This document shows, piece by piece, positions 25,078 through 33,652 of a DNA stretch of 64,000 nt. A program made the translations under genes and the position numbers. A model generated the notes under the pieces. The model saw nothing but the letters and a program-made list of their open reading frames with translations. It had not been told where the DNA came from and searched no databases. The DNA is taken from NCBI GenBank assembly GCA_029550345.1, contig JAKPHK010000068.1:142244-206243 (forward strand), given 5' to 3'. Each line of letters starts with the position of its first letter. Positions within the stretch are counted from its first letter, which is position 1. This stretch comes from Pseudomonadota bacterium. GTDB lineage: Bacteria > Pseudomonadota > Alphaproteobacteria > Sphingomonadales > Sphingomonadaceae.

Positions 25078-27174
25078 CTAGAACTCGACCCGGGCGCCAA
25101 CCCGCAGATCACGCCCCGCAAGCGGCGCGTAGTCCTTGAGGAACGAGGCGTGCCGGCGCGCTTCGACATCGAACAGGTTGTTGGCCGCAGCGAAGATCGT
25201 CAGCGGACGCAAGGTGCCCCACGGCCGCCATGACAGGCTGAGGTTCACCAGCGTGTAGCCCGGCGTTACCGTTTCATAGGCAGCAACGCGGTTCTGCGCG
25301 GTTACCCGCTCAACCTCAGCCCCCAATTCAAGGTGCGGGCTTTCCGCTTTCAGGCCGCCTTTGACCCGGAACGGCGGAATACGCGGCGCAGGCCCCACGC
25401 CGACGATGGTGGTGTGAACATAGTCCGCCAGCCCTTCGGCCTTGATCGTCCAGACCCCGGGTCGGGCCAGAACCAGACTGCCCTGCACTTCAAACCCATA
25501 GAGGCGGGCATCGGCTTGTCCAATCTGGATTACCGGCAGCCCATCCTCGAACGCGCCGGTGTGCGCCTCGTAAATGTAGTTGTCGAACCAGCTGTGATAG
25601 GCGGAAAGCTCAATATCGTAGCCGTCGCCGCTGCCGCGCAGGATCGCCTCGACGCTGCGAGCGCGCTCAAGGACGAGTGCGGGATTGCCGACCTCATAGG
25701 TTTCGGTTCCCTTGTGCGGACCGTTGGCGAACAGCTCTTCCGCCGCCGGGGCGCGTTCGGTTTGCGACAGGCTGAGACCAATCTTCCAGCCCGGTGCAAC
25801 ATCGTATGCGCCGCCGACGGATGCCGAAATGGCATCAAAGCGGCGTTCACCGGAATAGAATTGGGGCTGCGTGGAATCGGGCGTGGCGGTCTGGACGCTG
25901 TGCTCAAACCGCAGCCCCGCTTCCAGCCGCAAAGGCCCGCGCTGCAGCTGCTGGACTGTGAACAGGCCGAAATTGCTGGTGGTATTGGCGGGGAGAAACG
26001 CCTCCTCACCGACAACCGAGAAGTCCCGGAATACGAACTGCAGGCCGCTTGCCCCGCTCCAGCCGCCGCGCTCGTTCTGCGCGAGTTCGAGGCGCCCCTC
26101 CATCCCCTTGTTGAAGAATTGCGTGCCGACCGCGCCATCTTCCTCAAGCTCAGCATGGCGGTAATCGGCATAGGCATAGCGGAAGGTCATCCGGTCGAGC
26201 AGCCCTTCACTCAGGTTCAGGGCCACCTGTGCGTCGATCCGGTCCTGCTTGAGCGCGATCGTCGGCGCTTCCTGTTCCTGATCAGGCTGGGTCGCATAAC
26301 GGATCGGGATGCCATAGCGGTTATCGAGCCGCGAATAGGCCACCCCGATGCTGCCCTGATCATTGATATATCCGATCCCGGTGGCAAAGCTCCAGGTCCG
26401 CCCGGCGCTGTTCGGCAGCTTGCCTTCCACGGCGGCATTCGCGGCAAAATCGATGTCCTGACCGGGCAGCAGCGATGATGCCAACGCCTCAGCCCGCAGT
26501 TCGGGGGTCAGGGCATAGCCGGGAATCCGCAAGTCTCCGGTCTTGGACCAGGACCCGTCGATATGCCCTACCCAGCCCCCGCCAAGCCGGACATCGGCGG
26601 AGGCCGATAGCGAACGCTCGTTGGCGGCTGAGCCATAGTCGGCCAGAGCCGCGAAATGGATCGGCTCATCGGGAACGGTGGTGGGAACCCGGCGGTCGAT
26701 CACATTGACCACGCCGCCGATCGCCGCCGAACCATATTGCAGCGATTGCGGCCCGCGCAGCACCTCGATGCGTTGCGCCAGTAAGGGGTTGATCGCGGGG
26801 GCGTGATCGGCAGACGTGTTGGAGGCGTCGATCGAGCCAATGCCGTTTGACAGCAGGCGGACCCGTTCGCCCTGCATCCCGCGAAGAACCGGGCGTGAAG
26901 CATTCGGGCCAAACGACGTGGCCGATACGCCCGGCGTTTGCGCCAGCGTTTCCCCCAGTGAGGGCCGCACGTTTTCCGCCAGATCGGCGCCGGTCAGCAC
27001 CGCCACACCCGAAAGAACGTCCTTGCGTGAAACCTTGACCGCGCCGGTGACCACGATCTCCACATCAGGTTCGGCGTGGTAATCGGTATCCTCAGCCTGT
27101 GCGGCGCCGGTGGAGAGAACTTGAACGAAGGCGAAGGCCAGCACGCTGGCCGAAAGTCGGTATGTTTTGGTCAT
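25078..27174 (-). CDS. TonB-dependent receptor, ZnuD-like
   Basis: Outer-membrane gated barrel for metal or chelate uptake. The 698-residue protein has a signal peptide ending AAQA, a plug domain with VLTGADLAENVRPSLGETLA and RPVLRGMQGERVRLLSNGIG, and a long barrel ending in GARVEF. The plug segment with DASNTSADHAPAINPLLAQR and EVLRGPQSLQYGSAAIGGVV is characteristic of ZnuD-type zinc receptors (S-x-D-H-A-x-x-x-x-P-L). No TonB, permease or Zur gene is nearby. The upstream 27175-27230 stretch is AT-rich but shows no convincing Zur box. Confidence 0.85.
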   Translation of the reverse strand: MTKTYRLSASVLAFAFVQVLSTGAAQAEDTDYHAEPDVEIVVTGAVKVSRKDVLSGVAVLTGADLAENVRPSLGETLAQTPGVSATSFGPNASRPVLRGMQGERVRLLSNGIGSIDASNTSADHAPAINPLLAQRIEVLRGPQSLQYGSAAIGGVVNVIDRRVPTTVPDEPIHFAALADYGSAANERSLSASADVRLGGGWVGHIDGSWSKTGDLRIPGYALTPELRAEALASSLLPGQDIDFAANAAVEGKLPNSAGRTWSFATGIGYINDQGSIGVAYSRLDNRYGIPIRYATQPDQEQEAPTIALKQDRIDAQVALNLSEGLLDRMTFRYAYADYRHAELEEDGAVGTQFFNKGMEGRLELAQNERGGWSGASGLQFVFRDFSVVGEEAFLPANTTSNFGLFTVQQLQRGPLRLEAGLRFEHSVQTATPDSTQPQFYSGERRFDAISASVGGAYDVAPGWKIGLSLSQTERAPAAEELFANGPHKGTETYEVGNPALVLERARSVEAILRGSGDGYDIELSAYHSWFDNYIYEAHTGAFEDGLPVIQIGQADARLYGFEVQGSLVLARPGVWTIKAEGLADYVHTTIVGVGPAPRIPPFRVKGGLKAESPHLELGAEVERVTAQNRVAAYETVTPGYTLVNLSLSWRPWGTLRPLTIFAAANNLFDVEARRHASFLKDYAPLAGRDLRVGARVEF

Positions 27175-27420
27175 AGGTGAATCGTGTTACATTATCTCAT
27201 ACCATAGCGCAACCGATTAACCGACAACCTGTCCGATTGGCTGCCCGGCTCGTCTCACACCAAGGCTAACGGATTAGTTACCATATCCCGGCTATTGCGG
27301 GGGCATGAACTACGGGAGCATCCCCCGCGACCCCATTTCCTGCGCCGGCCAGACAGGTCGCAGCGCAGCCTTTCGGTGCGCGATCAATTGGCCCATCGCC
27401 GCGGCAGTGGGAATCCCGCA

Positions 27421-29739
27421 ATGATCTGGCCGTTCACCCGCAAAGACCCCGACAAGCGCAAAGGCCCCGCTTCGCGCCTGCGGATCTTCGGCTGGGCGCT
27501 GACATTCTGCGCATTTGCCGGCGCGATAGAAATGTTTCTGCCGCTGGAAGACATCTATCGCGGCGCCCGCGACACCGTTCGCGCCCGCCCGGCTGACGGC
27601 AAGACGGTTGTGATCGCAATCGACAACAAAGTCGTTTCGCGGCTTGGGTCTGACTATTACTCACGCAAATACAATGCTGAAATGCTGGACCGCGTGTTCG
27701 CAATGGGCGCCAAGCGGGTCTATTTCGACGAAGGATTTTCCAGACCGCTGGATCAAGCCGGTGACGATGCTTTTGTGGAAGCCCTCGGCCGCTACAAGGG
27801 CAAGGTTATTCTGGGCGCAGCGTCTCTGCGGTTGCGCGCTCCGGACGGATCATTGGCCATCGTTCCGATGGAAAAATTCAGGGCGAACGCGCAAATGGCA
27901 GCGTTAGTCTCAGACCGATCGCCGTTCTCGCTTTCTATATCCGCCTACTACTCCGACGTAATTCGCGGGGAAACCATCCCCTCCATTTCGGCCAGCATGA
28001 CAGGTACGGATGGCGCAGTCGGCGCTAGGTTCCGTCCAGACTGGTCAATTCGGGTGGATTCGGTTCCAACGATCAGCCTTGTCGACATTCTTGATGGCAA
28101 GGCGCAAGCGTCCTCGATTGCCGGTAAGGACCTGATTGTTGGCGTAACGTCGGACGACAACCCCGATTTCGCCAGCGTTGCCGGTCAGGGCTGGTTTCCC
28201 GGCGTCTATGTCCATACCGTAGCTGCACAGACCCTGCGGGAAGGTCACCCGACAAATATCGGCTGGATCCCTGCGCTGCTGTTCTTTGGCGCAGCCAGCG
28301 CCATTCTTCTGAGTGTGCGCAGCAGGCGCACTGTAGCGGCAATCGTGATAGGCGCCGCCCTGATCGGGTTGCTGGTACCGTTCGCTTTTGATGCGCATCA
28401 CATCTCGGCGGATTACCTGCCAGGCCAATTCATGTTCATCATCGTCGCGTTCCGCACCTTGCGGCTGCGCGAACAGGCCGCTGCGAAGCTCAAGAATGCA
28501 AGTACGCTGATGCCCAACCTGGCGGCGCTCCGCGTCGAACCACTGGCCGGTACTCGCCCGATCGTGGCAATGCGGATCCGCAACTACGCCGCGGTCTGCG
28601 CCAGCTTTTCCGACCTTGTGGAGGATGAGCTGGTACTGGAGGTCGCGCGGCGCCTGACCTTGCCGGGCGAACCAACGACATTTTATCAGGCGGAAGACGT
28701 ACTCTACTGGCTGGGTCCGGCGCTTCCACGCGACGAGCTTGGCGAACACCTGCACGGCCTTGCGCGACTGATCGAGAGCCAGTTCATCATTCGCGGCAGA
28801 ATGGTGGACGTTCACGTGGCCTTCGGTGTGGACAACGATCAGGCTCGATCGGTCTCCAGCCGGATCGGCAGCGCCCTGCTGGCAGCGGATACTGCCGCCA
28901 GCAGGCATCAGCTGGTCGCATTCAGCGCCGTGGACAGCGACGAGGATCGCGCCTGGGAACTGTCGTTGATGAGTGAGCTCGACGCCGCGATCGACAATGG
29001 CGACATCTGGGTTGCTTATCAGCCGCAATTCAACCTAAAAAGTGCGGGCATATTCGGCGTAGAAGCTCTGGTCCGCTGGCAACACCCGGCGCGCGGTGCG
29101 ATTTCGCCCGAAGCATTCATCTCGGCGGCAGAAAGCCACAACCGGATGATGCGCCTCACCCTCACCATCCTCAAGCAGGCCACCGCAGCCTGCAAATCGC
29201 TGGTCGATTCAACGCCCGGATTTCGCCTCAGTGTGAACCTTTCGGCCAGCCTGCTCGAACACCCGCGACTGCCTGAACGGATCGGCGAAATCCTGTTCCT
29301 CAATTCGTTCCCGGCATCGAGCCTGACACTCGAAGTTACCGAATCGGCCCCCTTTGCCGAGCGCGAAGCCGTATCCGCCTGCCTTGCCGAATTGGCGTCG
29401 ATCGGGATCGAGCTTTCGATCGATGATTACGGCACCGGCAACGCAACGCTCGAATATCTGCGCACGGTTCCCTGCCAGGAGATCAAGATCGACCGCCGTT
29501 TTGTACTTGGACTCAAGGACAACCCGAGTGACAGGCTCATGGTTGAATCAACGATCGAACTGGCGCACGGGCTTGGTCGCCGCGTGATTGCCGAAGGGAT
29601 CGAGGATAGCGAAACGTATGCGCTTCTGAAACGCACCGGCTGCGATGTTGCGCAGGGCTATTTCCTGGCAAAACCCATGCGGATCGAAGCATTGCGCAAG
29701 CTGATCGATCAGGATGACAGGCTTTACAGAATTGCCTGA
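27421..29739 (+). CDS. CHASE2-EAL cyclic-di-GMP phosphodiesterase
   Basis: Predicted to degrade c-di-GMP in response to an external signal. The 772-residue protein has helix 1 near residues 22-42, a periplasmic CHASE2 sensor (about 45-275), two or three helices, a divergent GGDEF-like domain without the GGDEF motif (about 375-490) and a C-terminal EAL domain. The EAL has FGVEALVRWQHP, LSVNLSAS, LEVTESAPF, SIDDYGTGNA, EIKIDRRFV and VAQGYFLAKP, so the catalytic set looks complete and the enzyme active. Monocistronic. The neighbouring exopolysaccharide cluster is a plausible c-di-GMP-controlled output. Confidence 0.9.
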   Translation: MIWPFTRKDPDKRKGPASRLRIFGWALTFCAFAGAIEMFLPLEDIYRGARDTVRARPADGKTVVIAIDNKVVSRLGSDYYSRKYNAEMLDRVFAMGAKRVYFDEGFSRPLDQAGDDAFVEALGRYKGKVILGAASLRLRAPDGSLAIVPMEKFRANAQMAALVSDRSPFSLSISAYYSDVIRGETIPSISASMTGTDGAVGARFRPDWSIRVDSVPTISLVDILDGKAQASSIAGKDLIVGVTSDDNPDFASVAGQGWFPGVYVHTVAAQTLREGHPTNIGWIPALLFFGAASAILLSVRSRRTVAAIVIGAALIGLLVPFAFDAHHISADYLPGQFMFIIVAFRTLRLREQAAAKLKNASTLMPNLAALRVEPLAGTRPIVAMRIRNYAAVCASFSDLVEDELVLEVARRLTLPGEPTTFYQAEDVLYWLGPALPRDELGEHLHGLARLIESQFIIRGRMVDVHVAFGVDNDQARSVSSRIGSALLAADTAASRHQLVAFSAVDSDEDRAWELSLMSELDAAIDNGDIWVAYQPQFNLKSAGIFGVEALVRWQHPARGAISPEAFISAAESHNRMMRLTLTILKQATAACKSLVDSTPGFRLSVNLSASLLEHPRLPERIGEILFLNSFPASSLTLEVTESAPFAEREAVSACLAELASIGIELSIDDYGTGNATLEYLRTVPCQEIKIDRRFVLGLKDNPSDRLMVESTIELAHGLGRRVIAEGIEDSETYALLKRTGCDVAQGYFLAKPMRIEALRKLIDQDDRLYRIA

Positions 29740-30063
29740 TCTCGCACGCCAAATAGCGGAAAGATTCCTGCAATAGTACTACGGAACAGTTCTGACGCAT
29801 CCATAAGTATTGCAGTTCGGTGACTCAACGCGAATCCAGAGACGATTCGGTGAGAAAATGCGCCTCCCACAACCAGGTGCACTCCATGCGGTGAAACACC
29901 ATCTGGAGGACTTCAGCGCATCCCTTTAGATTCGCTAAACTTTTTTGCGTGTCCCAATCCGAGACATGGTTAACAACTTATGATTGCATTTGGTTAGGAA
30001 TTCGTTAAAAGTCGGCGCGAGGTGAGCATGCTAGGTTAGGCTCACAGGATCAGGAGCGTTGCT
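29740..30063 (+). promoter_or_regulatory. AT-richer intergenic region with dyads and GANTC sites
   Basis: There is no gene here. Within 100 bases lie three GANTC methylation sites (29832, 29844, 29929). A two-tier hairpin spans 29882-29908 (CTCCA...GGTG-AAA-CACC...TGGAG), and TTTAG-N5-CTAAA at 29925-29939 is followed by TTTTTT, a possible weak terminator of the phosphodiesterase gene or of a small RNA. TTAG-N7-TTAA at 29994-30008 resembles the CtrA box TTAA-N7-TTAA. GTGAGC...GCTCAC (30022-30045) forms a hairpin just before the ribosome site of the micro-ORF. Confidence 0.4.
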
Positions 30064-30105
30064 ATGTGGGAATGGCTGAGAGAAGTAGTTACCGGTCGTC
30101 GTTGA
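30064..30105 (+). CDS. Putative 13-residue peptide (micro-ORF)
   Basis: ATG, twelve further codons, then TGA, encoding MWEWLREVVTGRR. A strong AGGAG site ends seven bases before the ATG, a hairpin lies just upstream and a near-ideal terminator just downstream, so the whole unit looks like a compact transcript of roughly 100-150 bases. The peptide is amphipathic with two Trp and three Arg. It cannot be a leader for asnB, which lies on the other strand. The transcript may instead act mainly as an RNA. I know no homologue. Confidence 0.45.
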   Translation: MWEWLREVVTGRR

Positions 30106-30127
30106 TCGATCGGTCAAGCTTCTGAAC

Positions 30128-30159
30128 ACGGCCTCGGCGAAAGTCGGGGCCGTTTCGAT
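30128..30159 (+). terminator. GAAA-capped intrinsic terminator
   Basis: An 11-bp stem (ACGGCCTCGGC with GTCGGGGCCGT, two G-U pairs on the RNA) capped by a GAAA tetraloop and followed by TTTCGATT. It lies 22 bases after the micro-ORF stop and 32 bases before the convergent amidotransferase stop. Confidence 0.8.
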
Positions 30160-30190
30160 TCCGGGCTATGCGATCCGGCGGTGCGGAAGC

Positions 30191-32083
30191 CTAGATCCCC
30201 AGTCGGGCCAGCGACCGGTCGAGCATCAGCAACTGCCACAGCAGTCGGCCGTGATCGCTACGCCCGTAAATATGCTCTTCCGCAAGGGCGGAGAGCCGCG
30301 CCTTGTCAAACCATCCGGTCCGCGCCAGGGCTGCGCTTGAGGCGATTTCCCTTGCCGTGCTGGCCAACGGCCCGCGCAGCCATTGCGCGATCGGCGTGAC
30401 GAAGCCTTGCTTTTGCCGAAACAGGATATCGTCCGGCAGATAGCGGCGCATGGCCTTCTTCAGCAGCCACTTGCCCTTACCCCGCCGAAGACGCAGGTCT
30501 TCCGGCAAGCAGGCGGCAAATTCGATCAGACGGTGATCGAGCAGCGGTTCGCGCGCTTCGAGGCTGACCGCCATGCTGGTACGGTCAACCTTGGTCAGGA
30601 TATCGCCGGGCAGCCAGAACTTGAGGTCGGCATACTGCGCCCGGTCCAGCCCTGAGCGGGCCGGCGCCTTGCGCATCATCGCTTCCCATGGCTGCTCGGC
30701 CCGGTAGTCGCCTCGCAGCCGCAAGAAGTCCTCGGAATAGAGCGCATCGCGTAGTTCCGGGGGCGTGATACTGACTGCCCGCGCATAACCCGCCTCGCTG
30801 CTGGCGCCGAGCGCCTGCAAAGTCGATTTGGCCCGCAGTGGCCGAGGGGCCCAGTCGGCCTTCGGATAGATTGCGCCCAGTCCGCCGAACAGCGGTCCGC
30901 GTAGAGCCTGCGGCAACAGCGCGCGCATCCGGTCTTCGCCATGCTGGAACTTGTGCCGCCGGTATCCCGCAAAGGCTTCGTCGGCGCCGTCGCCGGAGAG
31001 CGCGACGGTTACCGTTTCGCGCGCCAGTTGGCAGACCCGCCAAGTTGGCAGCGCCGAAGCGTCGGCAAACGGCTCGTCAAACATCGCTGCAAGCGTGTCG
31101 ATATGCTCGAAATCATCGGGCGAAACCTGCCGCGCACGATGATCGGTGGCAAAGCGCCGCGCGACCTGGTCGGCATAGCCGGTCTCGTCGAGCGACTGAA
31201 CATCGAAACCGATCGAGCAGGTCTTGACCGGGCTGGCGCTGGCTTCTGCCATCAGCGCCACGACGGACGAGCTATCGACTCCGCCCGAAAGGAACGCGCC
31301 CAGCGGCACGTCGGAGACCATACGGCTGGTCACTGCCTGGCGCAGCAAGTGGAGCAGTTCCGCCTCCAGATCGGCGGCCCGGCCCTTGCGCCGTTCGGCA
31401 AAGCTGACGTCCCACCATTGGCGCGGCGCGGGCAGCGGCGCATCGTGGCGCAGCAGCAGTGAGTGACCTGCCGGCAGTTTGTGCACCCCAGCCAGGATCG
31501 AGCGGTGATCGGGTACGTAGCCCCAGGCCAGATAGTCTTCCACCGCCAGCGGATCGATCTCTCGCCGCAGCAGCGGGTGCGCCACCAGCCCTTTGAGTTC
31601 GGATGCAAATGCCAGGCTGCCGTCGCTCAGCGGGGCATAGAACAGCGGCTTCACACCCAGCCGGTCGCGCGCCAGAAACAGGGTGCGCTGACCCAGATCA
31701 TAGATCGCAAAGGCGAACATCCCGTGCAGACGCGGCAGGCAATCCGGCCCCCAACGCTGCCATGCGGCAAGGATTACCTCGCTATCGCCGTCGGTATGGA
31801 ACTCTGCCCCGCCGGCCCGCAGTTCCTCGCGCAGTTCGCGGTAGTTGTAGATCTCTCCGTTGAAGACCAACATCGCCCGGCCATCGCTGCTGGCCATCGG
31901 CTGCGGCGATCCGGCAAGGTCGATGATCGACAGCCGCAAGTGGCCCAGCCCCACCCCCGGCGCCGTCCAGACCCCCTGCCCGTCGGGTCCACGGTGCGGC
32001 ATCGCCGCGCACATCTTTTCGATCCGCGCCGGATCGACCGGCTTGGGCGTGGACAGGTGAAAGATGCCGACGATTCCGCACAT
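30191..32083 (-). CDS. XrtA-cluster asparagine synthase-like amidotransferase
   Basis: Glutamine-dependent amidotransferase of the asparagine synthase B type, predicted to amidate a cluster-specific substrate such as a sugar acid or peptide rather than make free asparagine. The 630-residue protein begins MCGIVGIF (Cys2 nucleophile), with PHRGPDGQGVW and FNGEIYNYRELR in the glutaminase half and the PP-loop FLSGGVDSSSVVALM in the synthetase half. It lies 12 bases after the exosortase gene and ends the operon. Members with this gene order are annotated as exosortase A system-associated. Confidence 0.9.
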   Translation of the reverse strand: MCGIVGIFHLSTPKPVDPARIEKMCAAMPHRGPDGQGVWTAPGVGLGHLRLSIIDLAGSPQPMASSDGRAMLVFNGEIYNYRELREELRAGGAEFHTDGDSEVILAAWQRWGPDCLPRLHGMFAFAIYDLGQRTLFLARDRLGVKPLFYAPLSDGSLAFASELKGLVAHPLLRREIDPLAVEDYLAWGYVPDHRSILAGVHKLPAGHSLLLRHDAPLPAPRQWWDVSFAERRKGRAADLEAELLHLLRQAVTSRMVSDVPLGAFLSGGVDSSSVVALMAEASASPVKTCSIGFDVQSLDETGYADQVARRFATDHRARQVSPDDFEHIDTLAAMFDEPFADASALPTWRVCQLARETVTVALSGDGADEAFAGYRRHKFQHGEDRMRALLPQALRGPLFGGLGAIYPKADWAPRPLRAKSTLQALGASSEAGYARAVSITPPELRDALYSEDFLRLRGDYRAEQPWEAMMRKAPARSGLDRAQYADLKFWLPGDILTKVDRTSMAVSLEAREPLLDHRLIEFAACLPEDLRLRRGKGKWLLKKAMRRYLPDDILFRQKQGFVTPIAQWLRGPLASTAREIASSAALARTGWFDKARLSALAEEHIYGRSDHGRLLWQLLMLDRSLARLGI

Positions 32084-32095
32084 GATTGAAAGCGC

Positions 32096-33652
32096 TTAGC
32101 CGCCTTGTCCGATCCGGTCCATCCATGGCCCGATTTCCCCTGCCGCGCGATGGAAGGCAGCAAGCGCAGCAGCGGGATCGTTGCCGGGGGCGGCTTCGGC
32201 AGAGAAGATCAACATCGCCGTCGGCCTTGCACGCAGCAGCAGGCGATCGGCGATGTTGGCAAGTTTCAGCCTGGTGTTGCTACCGGTCAGCAGATCACCG
32301 GTGCGATACCAGGTCAGAGCCAGCCGCTCGGTGGTGCCCTCGTAAACCAGCCGCTCGCTTTTCGCGCCGCCGATCGCCGGGCCGGAACTGGTCCAGGCCC
32401 AGCCGCTTTCGGGCCGCAAAGCGCCTTCGCCAAAGCCGCCAGCTTCCTTGCCCTCGGCCTGACTGGCATACTGCGCGAAGAACACGTCAACGCGGCGCCC
32501 CTGCCCGTCGGTGTACGATCCGAGCAAGCGGTGTTCCGCCCCTTTGGCGCGCGGCTCCCACTTGGCGGTGGGCGCAAAATCGGCGCGCTGCCAGCCCGCA
32601 ACCTCGGGCAGGAATATCTGCCCGGGCAGCGGCGCTTGCAGGCTTTGGGCATAGGCCGACCAGCCCAGCGCCAGGCCCGCCAAACCAGCCATTCCAAGCA
32701 AGCCCAGATGATTGGTGAATGGCTTGCCTTCGAAGCGCGTCACCCAGTTCGTTTGCGCTATCGCCTGCGCATCAATCATCCGGTCGTTCGGCCCGCGATC
32801 GAAAAAACGCCACGACATCGCCAGCACAGCGGCGATGACCACGGCGAAGAAGATCCAGCCATAGATCAGGTGATCGATCCCGGCGGCCTTTTCCGCACCG
32901 ACGTGTTGCGCTGCAAAAACCGTGCCCCAGGCCCTGACTCCATTGGCGAGGATCGGCACGATCACGCACAAGGCCATGAAGCCTGCCCGCCTGCCCCAGC
33001 TGCGAAAGGTGACATTGGCAACCAGCGTTCCTAGCGCAATCATCGCGATCAGGAACTTCACCCCCGAACAGGCTTCGGCCACCACGAACAGTCCGGCCGG
33101 GGTGTGGATGAAGACGCCGTCGATAGTGGCCGGAATGCCGCTGAGGTTGACCAGCGCTATCGTCAGCTTGGCAGTGATGGTCTGCAGCGGCGGCACCAGC
33201 TCATCGCCGAACGGCACCAGAAAGGCCATGTAGGTAAGCGGAAACAGCAGCCCAAGACAGACCCGCGGCCCCAGCAGCAGCAATGCGCTGGCGATCAGCA
33301 TGGCCACCGCCGCGGCTTGGCGCAGCAGGTCGAACCCGGCAAAACTGCCCAGCACCCAGCCCAGCAGCGCCAGCGCGAACGGCACCACCCCCCAGCGCCA
33401 AGGCTGCGGTTCAAGCCGCAACAGTTCGGGCCAGCGCTGCCACACCAGCCAGCCGATGATCGCCGGAACCAGCAGAATGTGATTGTAGGTGGAAATATCC
33501 CACCACTGCCGGAACATCGCCGCCCAGTCGCTGCGAAACAGGACAATCAGCGCCAGCCAGACCAGTCCGAGATCACGCCCGGCCCGGCGCCACGCCGGCG
33601 GGATGCCTTTCTCGGTAGTGACGACGGCGGGCGAAGTGATCTCAGGCGGCAT
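32096..33652 (-). CDS. xrtA: Exosortase A fused to an EpsI domain
   Basis: Membrane cysteine protease/transpeptidase that recognises C-terminal PEP-CTERM signals. In the 518-residue protein, residues about 20-290 are the multi-helix exosortase with the catalytic triad: Cys near 195 (VVAEACSGVKFL), Arg near 240 (LANGVRAWG) and His near 261 (GIDHLIYGW). After a helix near 320 comes a periplasmic EpsI domain (LPEVAGWQRADFAP to the C terminus), a separate gene in many clusters. ATG 33652 has AGGGG upstream and overlaps the glycosyltransferase end by 11 bases. Confidence 0.94.
   Translation of the reverse strand: MPPEITSPAVVTTEKGIPPAWRRAGRDLGLVWLALIVLFRSDWAAMFRQWWDISTYNHILLVPAIIGWLVWQRWPELLRLEPQPWRWGVVPFALALLGWVLGSFAGFDLLRQAAAVAMLIASALLLLGPRVCLGLLFPLTYMAFLVPFGDELVPPLQTITAKLTIALVNLSGIPATIDGVFIHTPAGLFVVAEACSGVKFLIAMIALGTLVANVTFRSWGRRAGFMALCVIVPILANGVRAWGTVFAAQHVGAEKAAGIDHLIYGWIFFAVVIAAVLAMSWRFFDRGPNDRMIDAQAIAQTNWVTRFEGKPFTNHLGLLGMAGLAGLALGWSAYAQSLQAPLPGQIFLPEVAGWQRADFAPTAKWEPRAKGAEHRLLGSYTDGQGRRVDVFFAQYASQAEGKEAGGFGEGALRPESGWAWTSSGPAIGGAKSERLVYEGTTERLALTWYRTGDLLTGSNTRLKLANIADRLLLRARPTAMLIFSAEAAPGNDPAAALAAFHRAAGEIGPWMDRIGQGG

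Noticed and set aside
27175..27230. Zur operator upstream of the ZnuD-like receptor
   Set aside because: The AT-rich GTTACATTATCTCATAC stretch has poor symmetry (about half of positions pair) and does not fit a known Zur consensus.
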